Below, one piece after another: positions 7,920 through 15,931 of a stretch of DNA of 36,609 bases. Source of the stretch: a virus; the IMG/VR virus record IMGVR_UViG_3300025889_000378, positions 1 to 36,609 of that record. The stretch is one strand, 5' to 3'. The position numbers were made by a program, and so were the translations under genes. The notes under the pieces are model-generated. The model made no database searches. It was not told the origin of the DNA and worked only from the letters and a program-made list of their open reading frames with translations. Within the stretch, counting starts at the first letter, position 1; every line of letters begins with the position of its first letter.

Positions 7920-8897
7920 GTGACTGTAAGTGATATTTACGCAACAACTTGGGAATACCGAGAAAAGAAACCGGCTGATGCCGTGGCCGATAACATCCCG
8001 CTTTTGTGGAAAATGCGGAAAAGCGGCGGAATCAAGACAATTGCGGGTGGTCGGTTCATTTCAGAAAACATCCGCATAGCTCAAAACCAGTATGTACAGC
8101 TAATCGATCCGGATGAAGAGATCGCAATGGGGTACAATAATACCCTAGCCGATTTCCAGTTCACGCCGAAGATTATCGTTACTCCAACGGTCATTAACGA
8201 GCTTGAAATGGCGCAGAACCAAGGGGACGCGCAATTCCTTGACTTGCTAGATGAGCGGCAGGAAGTAGCGGATGCTTCGACTTGGAACGTCATGGAAGCG
8301 ATGCTTCAGGGTGACGGCACTACATACGGCGGCAAAGCGTTCAGCGGTATCAGAGCATTTATCGTTGATACAACTACCTCCGGATCTGTAGGCGGCTTAT
8401 CGCGCACTACATATTCAGCAATTCGAAATTCCTCTGTGAATTTAGCTTCGGTGTTCGGTTCGGCAACGGACGCGAGCAATATCGAGGCGCGATTGAGGTA
8501 CACAAAAAACCTAATTGTGAGAGGCACGGACAAACCGGACCTAGCTCTTTTAGGTCAGACATACTTTAACGCCGGAGCGGATTCGTTCTCAGCGAAGCAG
8601 CGTTACACGGTCGATAAGGACATGTACGAAGCAAACTTTGATAACTACGTTATCGAAGGAATGACTGCAGTGTTGGCGGGTGGAAAGATCTTTTCGGGTC
8701 TATCGCACATCGCAGCGGATCGCGGTTATTTGCTGAATACCAAGACTTTCAATCTGAAAATGTATAAGGGCTACAACTTCCAGCCATTGAATAAGCGTAC
8801 TTCGTTTAATCAGTTGGTTGAAGCAGCTCTTTTACTCGGAATTGGAAACTTAACGATCAATAACCCAGGTTTGAACGCCGTGGCTTTCGACTCGTAA
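7920..8897 (+). CDS. Major capsid protein (325 aa)
   Basis: The GTG start is supported by GGGAG 8 bases upstream, inside the hairpin. The protein is mid-sized, has no signal peptide and is soluble, with alternating helix and strand. Recognisable features are an N-terminal arm (VSDIYATTWEYREKK), a central FQFTPKIIVTPTVINELEMAQNQG segment, and a C-terminal part (RTSFNQLVEAALLLGIGNLTINNPG) typical of HK97-fold capsid subunits. It is flanked by a scaffold-like gene before and a decoration-like gene after, the standard order. The subfamily cannot be named from the sequence alone. Confidence 0.85.
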   Translation: MTVSDIYATTWEYREKKPADAVADNIPLLWKMRKSGGIKTIAGGRFISENIRIAQNQYVQLIDPDEEIAMGYNNTLADFQFTPKIIVTPTVINELEMAQNQGDAQFLDLLDERQEVADASTWNVMEAMLQGDGTTYGGKAFSGIRAFIVDTTTSGSVGGLSRTTYSAIRNSSVNLASVFGSATDASNIEARLRYTKNLIVRGTDKPDLALLGQTYFNAGADSFSAKQRYTVDKDMYEANFDNYVIEGMTAVLAGGKIFSGLSHIAADRGYLLNTKTFNLKMYKGYNFQPLNKRTSFNQLVEAALLLGIGNLTINNPGLNAVAFDS

Positions 8898-8917
8898 TTA
8901 GTAGGAGATTTTAAAAA

Positions 8918-9403
8918 ATGACAGCTTTAGCAAAATATAACCTTACTAGTTCAGACGGCACCACAGCGGCGTTTGCGCTAGGGACTGAGATTAATGTTAA
9001 GGGGGCAACGTACCAGTATTTCAAGGCCGCCGGATCTATCGCAGCTTACTCACTTTGCACAGTGCAAAATGATTTTGATGCGGAAGAGGGAACCACTACA
9101 ACGTCAGGCGCCAAGCCGACAGGTTGTTGCGTTCCTCAGTTTGCGGTTGCAGACCTTGAATATTTCTGGGCGCCGGTCGGACCTTTCGGCCCGTATCGTG
9201 AAGACGGAAGCACAACGTTTAAAGTTAACGCGGCGCTTAACTGTGCTGGTAGCGTGAAGCTTTACACAACTGGCACCGATGGCGTAGTTGACGATTCAGC
9301 AACGGATCTAATTGCTGGCTTGTTACTCACTGAGACAATCACAACTGCAGAAGCCGCCGATTGTATCGCGGTTCAACGGTTGGTCACAAACTGCCAGGAT
9401 TAA
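8918..9403 (+). CDS. Probable head decoration protein (161 aa)
   Basis: A strong ribosome site (AGGAG) lies 11 bases before the ATG. The protein is beta-rich and acidic, with TTAFALGTEINVKGATYQYF-like strands, then SLCTVQNDFDAEEGT and an AVADLEYFWAPVGPFGPY segment. Such Thr/Ala/Gly-rich proteins directly after the capsid gene are usually capsid-decorating or cement proteins. The gene ends just before a strong terminator hairpin, so capsid and decoration protein form the highly expressed end of a transcript. The function is inferred from position and composition. Confidence 0.68.
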   Translation: MTALAKYNLTSSDGTTAAFALGTEINVKGATYQYFKAAGSIAAYSLCTVQNDFDAEEGTTTTSGAKPTGCCVPQFAVADLEYFWAPVGPFGPYREDGSTTFKVNAALNCAGSVKLYTTGTDGVVDDSATDLIAGLLLTETITTAEAADCIAVQRLVTNCQD

Positions 9404-9417
9404 TGCCTAACTAACAC

Positions 9418-9444
9418 CGGGGCGCTAGTTTAGGCCCCGTTTTT
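9418..9444 (+). terminator. Intrinsic terminator after the head genes
   Basis: The stem is CGGGGC (9418-9423) with GCCCCG (9434-9439), followed by TTTTTC. The 10-base loop GCTAGTTTAG can add an inner CTA/TAG pairing. It separates the capsid/decoration genes from the tail genes and would step down downstream expression. The same loop recurs in the terminator at 26613-26638. Confidence 0.85.
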
Positions 9445-9458
9445 CATACAAGGATTGC

Positions 9459-10175
9459 ATGGAAAGCGTAGAAACTTTTGGTTCTCCTCTTTTGCAGGAT
9501 GTTCAGTTTAACCAAGATGGTTCGCTGAAACAGTCAGGCAAACAGAACGTTAAATTTTACAACAAAAAGCGCCTATCTTTCAGAGCTAAGAAAGATGTAG
9601 ACGGCAATATCATCATCGATCCGAAGACCGGGCTTCCGTTTAAAGAAGCTTTTGAAGAGATCGTTGAAATGGTTCGCGTAGAAACGCGGGGCGATACGAA
9701 CATCAAAGATGACGTAGCCGACGATTTTATCAAGCGGCAATTTTACCGGCAATATAAGTATTTTCGTGAAGGCAAGATTCCGGACGGGAATCCGATAGAA
9801 GACTTTGATTTTCTGCAGCCGCCTACGATCATGGAATTACACATGCTAGGGATTCATGTAATCCAGCAAGTAGCGGAGATGAGCGATCTTGAGTGTTCGC
9901 AGTTAAAAGATCAATCCGGCTTCGAGGTGCGAGACATTGCAGCGCAGTGGATTAAAATCAACTCGCCGAATGGTCAGGCAGTAAAAGCAAGCCGATTAGA
10001 GCTAGAAAACGCTCGATTAAAAAGAGAATTGGAGGAGTCCAAGGGGCGCCGGGTAACTATCCAGGAGCCAGATGTTCAACAGGAAAGTGTTCATGCGGAG
10101 CCAGAAGCGCCGCTTGCGACGATAGAGTTGACGCCGGAGCAAATGGCAAAAGGCGTTAGGAAGAGAAAAGTTTAA
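9459..10175 (+). CDS. Unknown structural-region protein with C-terminal coiled coil (238 aa)
   Basis: AAGGA precedes the ATG by 5 bases. The first half is a mixed, charged domain (VKFYNKKRLSFRAKKDVDG; FIKRQFYRQYKYFREGKIPDG). The middle has helix LHMLGIHVIQQVAEMSDLECSQL. Residues about 180-205 (SRLELENARLKRELEESKG) are a clear coiled coil, followed by an acidic, disordered tail and a basic end (KGVRKRKV). There is no membrane segment. It lies between the head terminator and the exported-protein cluster. Its role is not recognised; it may be a head-completion or assembly protein. Confidence 0.65.
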   Translation: MESVETFGSPLLQDVQFNQDGSLKQSGKQNVKFYNKKRLSFRAKKDVDGNIIIDPKTGLPFKEAFEEIVEMVRVETRGDTNIKDDVADDFIKRQFYRQYKYFREGKIPDGNPIEDFDFLQPPTIMELHMLGIHVIQQVAEMSDLECSQLKDQSGFEVRDIAAQWIKINSPNGQAVKASRLELENARLKRELEESKGRRVTIQEPDVQQESVHAEPEAPLATIELTPEQMAKGVRKRKV

Positions 10176-10189
10176 GAGGACTTAAAACA

Positions 10190-11116
10190 ATGAAAAAGAT
10201 TTTAGCGTTACTTTTAGCGGTTATCGTTGGGGTACAGACGGCAAGGGCCGATAGTTGTTCAACGGCACTGATGCCTATCTTTACCAACGCGCAGGCTACA
10301 AAGCTTTGCGCTACGTTCCCGATCTCAAGCGTAGCACTAGCTACGTTAAGGCCAGGGAGCGATAACGCTTTTGACCTTGGGGCTACCTCTTTTAGCTGGC
10401 GGTCGATTTACATCGGTACAAGCCGGATATCCTTAACGTCAGATATTTTAAGAGTTCGCCAGGATGCTAATAGGCTTTTCACTTGGGACGGGTCGAGTGA
10501 CGCGGCGCTAACAGCAACTTTTGGCGATGGCGGGACGACCGCAACGCAGATACTTGTTTCTAGCGCAAGCACGGCTGACGCGGATGATGATTCAACATGG
10601 AGGCTTTGCGGCGGCGGTGCTTACGCATCCGATGGGTCAAGAGGTGCGTGTATCTCGTTACCAGGCGAAGAGGTGGCTGGCGGCGGAGATATCGCTTATG
10701 TAGCTGGCGCTTCTGATACCCATGTATTCTCGGCTGGCTCTACTCAGACGATGAGCATTTCAGCAACCGGACTAGTAACGACGGCAGCGGGGTTAACAAA
10801 TACAACCGGCGCAACTACCAACTCGGCAGCGGCTGATTTTGTTGTCTCAACGTCAGGCGGTACGCTTTCACTCCAGGAAGCGACGGCGGGCGCAGCTTGT
10901 TCAGGGACATTAACAGCTAACGGGGCTACGCCTGTAGTTGTCAGCACCACATGCGCCACAACGGGATCTAGAGTGTTTTTATCTCGTACTAGCGCAGAAA
11001 CAGGCACGGTTAATGCTTGGAAATCGGCACTGTCAAACGGCGTGAGTTTTTCGGTTACGTCAGAGGCCGCCGACACGGGGACTTATGACTGGCTTATCGT
11101 ACACGAGGCGCCGTAA
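10190..11116 (+). CDS. Exported virion-like protein with Sec signal peptide (308 aa)
   Basis: GAGGA lies upstream of the ATG. The N-terminus MKKILALLLAVIVGVQTARA is a clear Sec signal peptide with a likely signal peptidase I site after ARA. The mature part resembles phage fibre or decoration proteins: NAFDLGATSFSWRSIYIGTS is the 'layered strand' motif found in many tail-fibre domains. The end (GSRVFLSRTSAETGTVNAW through YDWLIVHEAP) matches a beta-sandwich end seen in virion proteins. A virion-type domain behind an export signal is unusual. It could be a host-surface protein made late in infection, or a virion component assembled from the periplasm. It is followed at once (TAATG) by a lipoprotein gene. 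Confidence 0.75.
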   Translation: MKKILALLLAVIVGVQTARADSCSTALMPIFTNAQATKLCATFPISSVALATLRPGSDNAFDLGATSFSWRSIYIGTSRISLTSDILRVRQDANRLFTWDGSSDAALTATFGDGGTTATQILVSSASTADADDDSTWRLCGGGAYASDGSRGACISLPGEEVAGGGDIAYVAGASDTHVFSAGSTQTMSISATGLVTTAAGLTNTTGATTNSAAADFVVSTSGGTLSLQEATAGAACSGTLTANGATPVVVSTTCATTGSRVFLSRTSAETGTVNAWKSALSNGVSFSVTSEAADTGTYDWLIVHEAP

Positions 11117-11295
11117 TGAGAAGCGCGATTATTGTAGTCCTTTTATTTGCGGGGTGTTCTTTACAACCGAAGCCTGATCCAGTGGTGGAAATGAAGCTGG
11201 ATCAGCATACGGTGATATTGAACGCGATCACAGCGTACATCGGCGATTTACAAGATAAGGGCGTATTGCCCAAACCGGAGCCTAAAGAAACATGA
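11116..11295 (+). CDS. Small lipoprotein (59 aa)
   Basis: This short gene has its ATG overlapping the previous stop (TAATG) and its stop overlapping the next start (ATGA). MRSAIIVVLLFAGCS has a charged n-region, a hydrophobic core and a lipobox (LFAGC), so Cys14 should be lipidated by signal peptidase II. The remaining 45 residues are a hydrophilic, mostly helical segment (VVEMKLDQHTVILNAITAYI) ending KPEPKET. It resembles Rz1-type spanin lipoproteins only in size. It lies 11 kb from the lysis genes, so a role with the neighbouring exported proteins is more likely. Confidence 0.75.
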   Translation: MRSAIIVVLLFAGCSLQPKPDPVVEMKLDQHTVILNAITAYIGDLQDKGVLPKPEPKET

Positions 11296-11819
11296 AATTA
11301 AGGGTAGCAATATCGCTCATCGCCGGGATGTTGTATCTCAGCGGCACGGCAAGCGCGCAAGTGGTGACAACGAAAACCATGGTTGTTGAAGCGGCGCCGG
11401 TTGTCGATACGAGTGCTTATGCAACCGGAGAGCTGATCGGCGGGAAGCTGACGCTTTCCAACGCTACGGCGATCAATGTTTTTAGCGGCATCATTAACAA
11501 CGTTGTGATTATCGATAAAGACAAAGAAGCGGCGGACCTTGATGTTGTTTTTTTTGATACTGATCCGACAGCTACCACGTTCACGGACCAAGCCGCTTTC
11601 GATCCAGACGATGCGGATCTTTTGAATATTATTTGCACGGTCAGCGTGACTACAGATGTAGCGTTTAGCGATAACGGAATGAGTTACGCGAACAACGTAA
11701 ACTGCCCGTTTAGGACTCCCGGAGTTAGTACGATTTATGCGGCTATCGTATCAAGAGGGACGCCGACATATACGAGCTCATCGGATTTGCTTCTTAGGGT
11801 CGGAATACTTCAGGATTAG
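11292..11819 (+). CDS. Exported virion-type beta-sandwich protein (175 aa)
   Basis: The start is ATGA-coupled to the lipoprotein gene. MKLRVAISLIAGMLYLSGTASA is a Sec signal peptide. The mature protein carries features I know from a family of small phage virion proteins: YATGELIGGKLTLSNA, NNVVIIDKDKEAADLDVVFF, TFTDQAAFDPDDADL, and the ending IVSRGTPTYTSSSDLLLRVG. Those relatives are generally cytoplasmic, so the signal peptide here looks like a deliberate addition. Two Cys residues (at about 115 and 139) could form a disulfide after export. Its role is unknown. Confidence 0.75.
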   Translation: MKLRVAISLIAGMLYLSGTASAQVVTTKTMVVEAAPVVDTSAYATGELIGGKLTLSNATAINVFSGIINNVVIIDKDKEAADLDVVFFDTDPTATTFTDQAAFDPDDADLLNIICTVSVTTDVAFSDNGMSYANNVNCPFRTPGVSTIYAAIVSRGTPTYTSSSDLLLRVGILQD

Positions 11820-11827
11820 AGGGATGG

Positions 11828-13486
11828 ATGCTCAAGAAATGTTTAATCCTTCTATGTCTTCTAGGGCTCATAAGCCCTAAAGAATCTTTAGCGCGGCCAA
11901 TCGGTCGCGGCTTCACTGGCGTTATATCAGGCGGCGGAGCGGCTAGTAATTCCGTGTTAGTGCCGTTTTGGTTTGATGGCGCTTCGGTTGGCAATTTTGA
12001 CAATTCGGCAAATTGGCAAGAGCTATCGGGGATTGCGTCAGCGAATCTAGCCGGTAATGAAGCTTACCTGTGGGTGATTTCAGACTCTCCAGCAAACATG
12101 CTAGCGGCTGTTTCAAAGACAAACGCGAGCAATCAAGGCGTTTGGACGCTGCAAACGCCGCCATCGTATGTTGATTGGGAAGATATCGATTCGGCGATAG
12201 TCTCCGGAGTGCCTTACCTTTACATATTTGATTTCGGCAATAACGGGTCTGCCGCAGATTCTCGCGGCGCGGGTATCGATATGAGAATCTTCCGGGCTAT
12301 CGAGCCGACTATCACAGGCGGCAATAGTCAGATTACGTCAGGCAATTACATTCAAATAGATGCGGCTTTCCCAGGCGGTAACCCTCCGGTATCGAGAGAC
12401 ACCGAAACGGCTTTTGTAGAATGGGACACGGGCAAAATCTGGATCATCATAAAGCGCGATGCAACACAGCTAGTTTATTCACTACCTCATGCAGCAAGTT
12501 ACAGCGGTACGCAAACATTGACCTACGAAGGGACGATGACAGCTATTCCTAGCTCTACGACACAACCCCTTGGCGCAACTCTCACCTATGCGGTTGATGG
12601 AGCAATGAATCCAGCGGGGACTGAGATCTTAATCAAAGGCTACGACAAGATGTATTTTTTCCCGCGCAATAAAGCTACGCAAACGGTTATGCAAGCATTG
12701 CAGCAATCGCTTGTAGAAGTGCCGTCTTATGTCTCGGGTGGTCATGACACGCCCTATAAGAGCCACCCGAATGCAGAGCCTCAAGGCGAAGGACTTTGCT
12801 ATTCTAAAGATGGGCGCGACCTTTATTCAAATTCTGAATATCTGGCTAGTGAAGGCGCGACAGCAGCGAGGTACCCGCTTTTTAAATACACGAGAGCAAC
12901 GAAAACGCCGAACACCACGATCTTTCAAGATGGGCTGACAGTTGCCGGGGCGACGTATGCGGGGACGGCAAGCACAACCATTTGGGACACCAATCCAGCT
13001 ACTAATTACGGGAATGATGCAACAAACGTTTTAGACAAAGCGATCGGCGTAGAAACAGACCAACGCAAAACGCTTTTAAAGTTTGACCTATCAGCAATTC
13101 CTACAACAGCAACGGTTATAGGTTGTCAGCTTGAATCATGGATCGCTGCAGAGGGGCAAGGGTGGACATGGTACAGGATGCTTGTGCCGTGGGACGAAAG
13201 CTCTACATACAACTCCTTAACTGGCGGCGTTAATGATGACAACGTAGAAGCATCGTCAACGGAGAGTGCACGAAACGGCGTAAATCTTGATACGATTTTA
13301 AACGTAACAGTAAGAGACAATCTTCTTGTGTCTGACTGTCAGGCGATGGTCAGCAATCCTTCCACTAATTACGGATGGCTTGGAGAGAGTACGGACATCA
13401 CGGGCGGCGATGGTGTTCAGTTCGATTCAGAGGAAAGTGTTACAGCTTCCCGGCGGCCTAAATTAACCGTGAGGTGGTACAATTGA
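11828..13486 (+). CDS. Secreted beta-propeller-like protein with C-terminal DNRLRE-type domain (552 aa)
   Basis: I chose the start at 11828 because MLKKCLILLCLLGLISPKES forms a signal peptide; an ATG at 11824 opens only a short frame. The middle shows spaced motifs of secreted bacterial propeller proteins: VDWEDIDSA then YLYIFDFGNNGSAADSRG, RIFRAIEP, DTETAFVEWDTGKIWIIIKRD and GEGLCYSKDGRDLYSNSE. The last 170 residues (ATYAGTASTTIWDTNPATNYG through DSEESVTASRRPKLTVRW) match the DNRLRE/CBM96-like beta-sandwich that ends many extracellular enzymes. It is probably a tail-spike-like or surface-binding protein. No catalytic site is certain. The architecture is bacterial in style, which suggests acquisition from a host. 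Confidence 0.75.
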   Translation: MLKKCLILLCLLGLISPKESLARPIGRGFTGVISGGGAASNSVLVPFWFDGASVGNFDNSANWQELSGIASANLAGNEAYLWVISDSPANMLAAVSKTNASNQGVWTLQTPPSYVDWEDIDSAIVSGVPYLYIFDFGNNGSAADSRGAGIDMRIFRAIEPTITGGNSQITSGNYIQIDAAFPGGNPPVSRDTETAFVEWDTGKIWIIIKRDATQLVYSLPHAASYSGTQTLTYEGTMTAIPSSTTQPLGATLTYAVDGAMNPAGTEILIKGYDKMYFFPRNKATQTVMQALQQSLVEVPSYVSGGHDTPYKSHPNAEPQGEGLCYSKDGRDLYSNSEYLASEGATAARYPLFKYTRATKTPNTTIFQDGLTVAGATYAGTASTTIWDTNPATNYGNDATNVLDKAIGVETDQRKTLLKFDLSAIPTTATVIGCQLESWIAAEGQGWTWYRMLVPWDESSTYNSLTGGVNDDNVEASSTESARNGVNLDTILNVTVRDNLLVSDCQAMVSNPSTNYGWLGESTDITGGDGVQFDSEESVTASRRPKLTVRWYN

Positions 13487-14403
13487 GCACGGTTAAGGCA
13501 TTGCTTGACGAATTTTGCGACAGAATTAATCAGCCGCGTGAGTCGAGCTATGTTGGCAACACTACGCCAGCAGCGCGGCAGTATGTGTCACTTTTTAAGT
13601 ACATCGGCGATCAACTCCTCGATTATGCAAATGGTTGGTGGCAGCTAAAAAGAGTTTATGTTTTTACAACTACAACCGGGGTTTCTAACTACCAGTTACC
13701 CGGCGATTTCCTTCGGATGCTTACGGGGACACAATGGGGCGTTACTAATCAAATCCCGCTAGCGGGGCCGCTATCAAATGCGCGTCTAGCTTTTCAGACT
13801 TACGGCGTTAATATTGCAACGCCTTTCGCTGGCTATCAAGTTAACGGAGCGCAAGGATACGTTTTCAATACTTCGCCTTACACGCAAAGATCAGCCGGAT
13901 ATTTTCAGATTTCGCCAGCGGGTCAAAACGACACGGACCAAAACGCGATCGCTTATACCTCATGTAATTATGTTTGGCCGACAGACTGGGTGTCCGGCCA
14001 AGCTTATTCAATCGGTGACAAAGTAACAGGCATTAACAACATATATATTTGCACGGATGCGATCACCACATCGGCAACAAGGCCGGACGCTACAACAGGA
14101 ACAGATACAGACGGTGACGGCGTATGGACTGTTTACACAGAGCCTTACCCGGTAACAGCAGACACGGACATAGTTCTTTTGGATGACGCGCTTTTTGTTG
14201 AGGGGCTTCGGTGGGCTTGGTTCGAATCTAAGCAACAATTCCAAGCTGCAGATAGGCTCAAAAAGAGTTGGGAAACCGACGTAACAAATGCACTAGGGCG
14301 GCAAAACGGAGCGATTTTACTTAATGCCGGATACGACACAACGGCCAACTGGGAATGGCCCGTTGTTCCGGTCGGCGCATGGTCAGGAACAGGAGGAGGT
14401 TAA
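13483..14403 (+). CDS. Tail connector / head-completion protein (306 aa)
   Basis: I chose the TTG at 13483, which overlaps the previous stop (TTGA). AGGTGG at 13472-13477 sits 5 bases before it and would overlap the alternative GTG at 13474. The N-terminal half (ALLDEFCDRINQPRESSYV, YIGDQLLDYANGWWQLKRVY, SNYQLPGDFLRML) resembles the adaptor proteins below the portal in short-tailed phages (gp11 or P22 gp4-like tail completion). A Thr-rich insertion and DTDIVLLDDALFVEGLRWAWFESK follow. Its position before the nozzle-like gene fits. The family is recognised by style, not by a certain match. Confidence 0.68.
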   Translation: MSTVKALLDEFCDRINQPRESSYVGNTTPAARQYVSLFKYIGDQLLDYANGWWQLKRVYVFTTTTGVSNYQLPGDFLRMLTGTQWGVTNQIPLAGPLSNARLAFQTYGVNIATPFAGYQVNGAQGYVFNTSPYTQRSAGYFQISPAGQNDTDQNAIAYTSCNYVWPTDWVSGQAYSIGDKVTGINNIYICTDAITTSATRPDATTGTDTDGDGVWTVYTEPYPVTADTDIVLLDDALFVEGLRWAWFESKQQFQAADRLKKSWETDVTNALGRQNGAILLNAGYDTTANWEWPVVPVGAWSGTGGG

Positions 14404-14406
14404 TAG

Positions 14407-15930
14407 GTGGCAATTTTTCAAAACGATCCATTTCCGGGGACAGACTACACGCAGTATGCGTCATGGCCGAAAGTCACGACTCCGGACGGGCGCACGTTCT
14501 ATGAGGTGCCAAACTATCCGGGATATGTCTTTGACCCTGTAGCTTCAAACGCGAGCGGAAGAAAAGTCTTCCATGCTAACCCGAAGCTTTCAATCGAGAA
14601 GGAACAGGAGAAGGAAGCGATTTTAAAGCAAGCTGCAGAACAGCAGAACTTTAATTCCAGCTTACCGGGCCAGTTAATACCAGTAGCAGCGGGGACAGCG
14701 GGGACGATAGCCGCAGCGGAAGCATTGAGGCCGGGGCCAAGCTTAGTAGATCAGGCGTTAGCGGCTAAGATCAGCGGGACTCCTTTCCCGTCAGTGCCAG
14801 GGGTGACGCCTTCGGCATCTGGGGCGGCACAAGCTGCAGCGCAAGGGGCGACAGGAGCGCCAGCAACGCCGAATGTTATCGGAGCCGCTAGGGTCAACGG
14901 GGCTGTACCAGTTGGCACGGCGCCGGGCGGCGGGACGATGATGAGCGACGGTTCTATAGTTACAGATCAGTTACCGCCTAACTCTGAAGTCGCTGCAGAT
15001 GGTTCTATTTTCAACTCAGAAACCGGCCAGATGATCGGGCGGGTAGCTCAAGGAGCTTTAGGCGCTTATCAGATCTATCAAGGCATCGGAGATTTTAAAG
15101 ACGATAAGATCGGCGGCGTTTTAGGAGTTGGTTCTGGCGCCGCTAATGTAGGGGCCGCTTTAGGGTCTGAAACTGCAGCCGACTTCGCGGCGCCGCTTAT
15201 GGCGGCTAAAGGCGCGTATGATATGTACGGCGCTTTTCAGCGCGGTGGCGAAGGGATCAGGACATCCGGCACGGAGTTAGGCGCGGGAATCGGTACGATG
15301 ATCCTTCCAGGGGTCGGCACATTGATAGGCGCCGGGGCTGGTAATCTTCTAGGCTACGGACTCGATAAACTCGGCCTATTCCACAAAACAACTCGGCAAG
15401 TAGCGCAGGAGCACACGGGCGATTTGCTCAAAGCGTCAGACGATCCGAGATACCAAACGTATGTCCAGGGGATGCGCGAGCAATACAACGCAGCGCCGCC
15501 AGATCCTTCAAAGCCTTTTCATGGCGGTCAATACGGATCTTTTGATGAGTATAAAGCTGCAGGACTCGATCCAAACGACCTAACGGGCGTGTACGGCAAT
15601 CTTAAAACGTTCGGTCCAGAGTGGGCGAATCTCACACAAGAGCAGCGGGTAGCAGTTACGAAGGGCCTTATAGATGCCGGGCTTTATGAGTCCAACAAAG
15701 GAGAGGTTGAGATTACCGATCCAGCAAAAGCGCTAGAAATTAAAAATAATGTGCTCACGGGCTTTAATGTTGGCGCGTCAACAACGGCGCAAGCTGCAGC
15801 GCAAGGAGCGACGCAAAAGCCGCCGGTTAATCCGGCTAATGTGATTAATGCCGTTCAGCAAAGCGCTAGGAGCCAAACGAGATCGCCGGGTATCGGGCTA
15901 AACGGAAAGCCTATTTTTTATAACGGGTAA
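14407..15930 (+). CDS. Probable ejection (internal virion) protein (507 aa)
   Basis: The GTG start has AGGAGG 8 bases upstream. The protein is rich in Ala, Gly and Pro with several glycine-zipper-like hydrophobic stretches (LIPVAAGTAGTIAAAEAL; GAGIGTMILPGVGTLIGAGAGNLLG) able to insert into membranes. An AQAAAQGAT motif occurs twice, near residues 142 and 461, inside near-identical DNA. This composition and the place between adaptor and nozzle genes match short-tailed-phage ejection proteins, which are stored in the virion and extend the tail across the envelope. The exact counterpart is unknown. The FxTPDGRTFYEVPNYPGYVF N-terminus may be a docking segment. Confidence 0.65.
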   Translation: MAIFQNDPFPGTDYTQYASWPKVTTPDGRTFYEVPNYPGYVFDPVASNASGRKVFHANPKLSIEKEQEKEAILKQAAEQQNFNSSLPGQLIPVAAGTAGTIAAAEALRPGPSLVDQALAAKISGTPFPSVPGVTPSASGAAQAAAQGATGAPATPNVIGAARVNGAVPVGTAPGGGTMMSDGSIVTDQLPPNSEVAADGSIFNSETGQMIGRVAQGALGAYQIYQGIGDFKDDKIGGVLGVGSGAANVGAALGSETAADFAAPLMAAKGAYDMYGAFQRGGEGIRTSGTELGAGIGTMILPGVGTLIGAGAGNLLGYGLDKLGLFHKTTRQVAQEHTGDLLKASDDPRYQTYVQGMREQYNAAPPDPSKPFHGGQYGSFDEYKAAGLDPNDLTGVYGNLKTFGPEWANLTQEQRVAVTKGLIDAGLYESNKGEVEITDPAKALEIKNNVLTGFNVGASTTAQAAAQGATQKPPVNPANVINAVQQSARSQTRSPGIGLNGKPIFYNG

Positions 15931-15931
15931 A

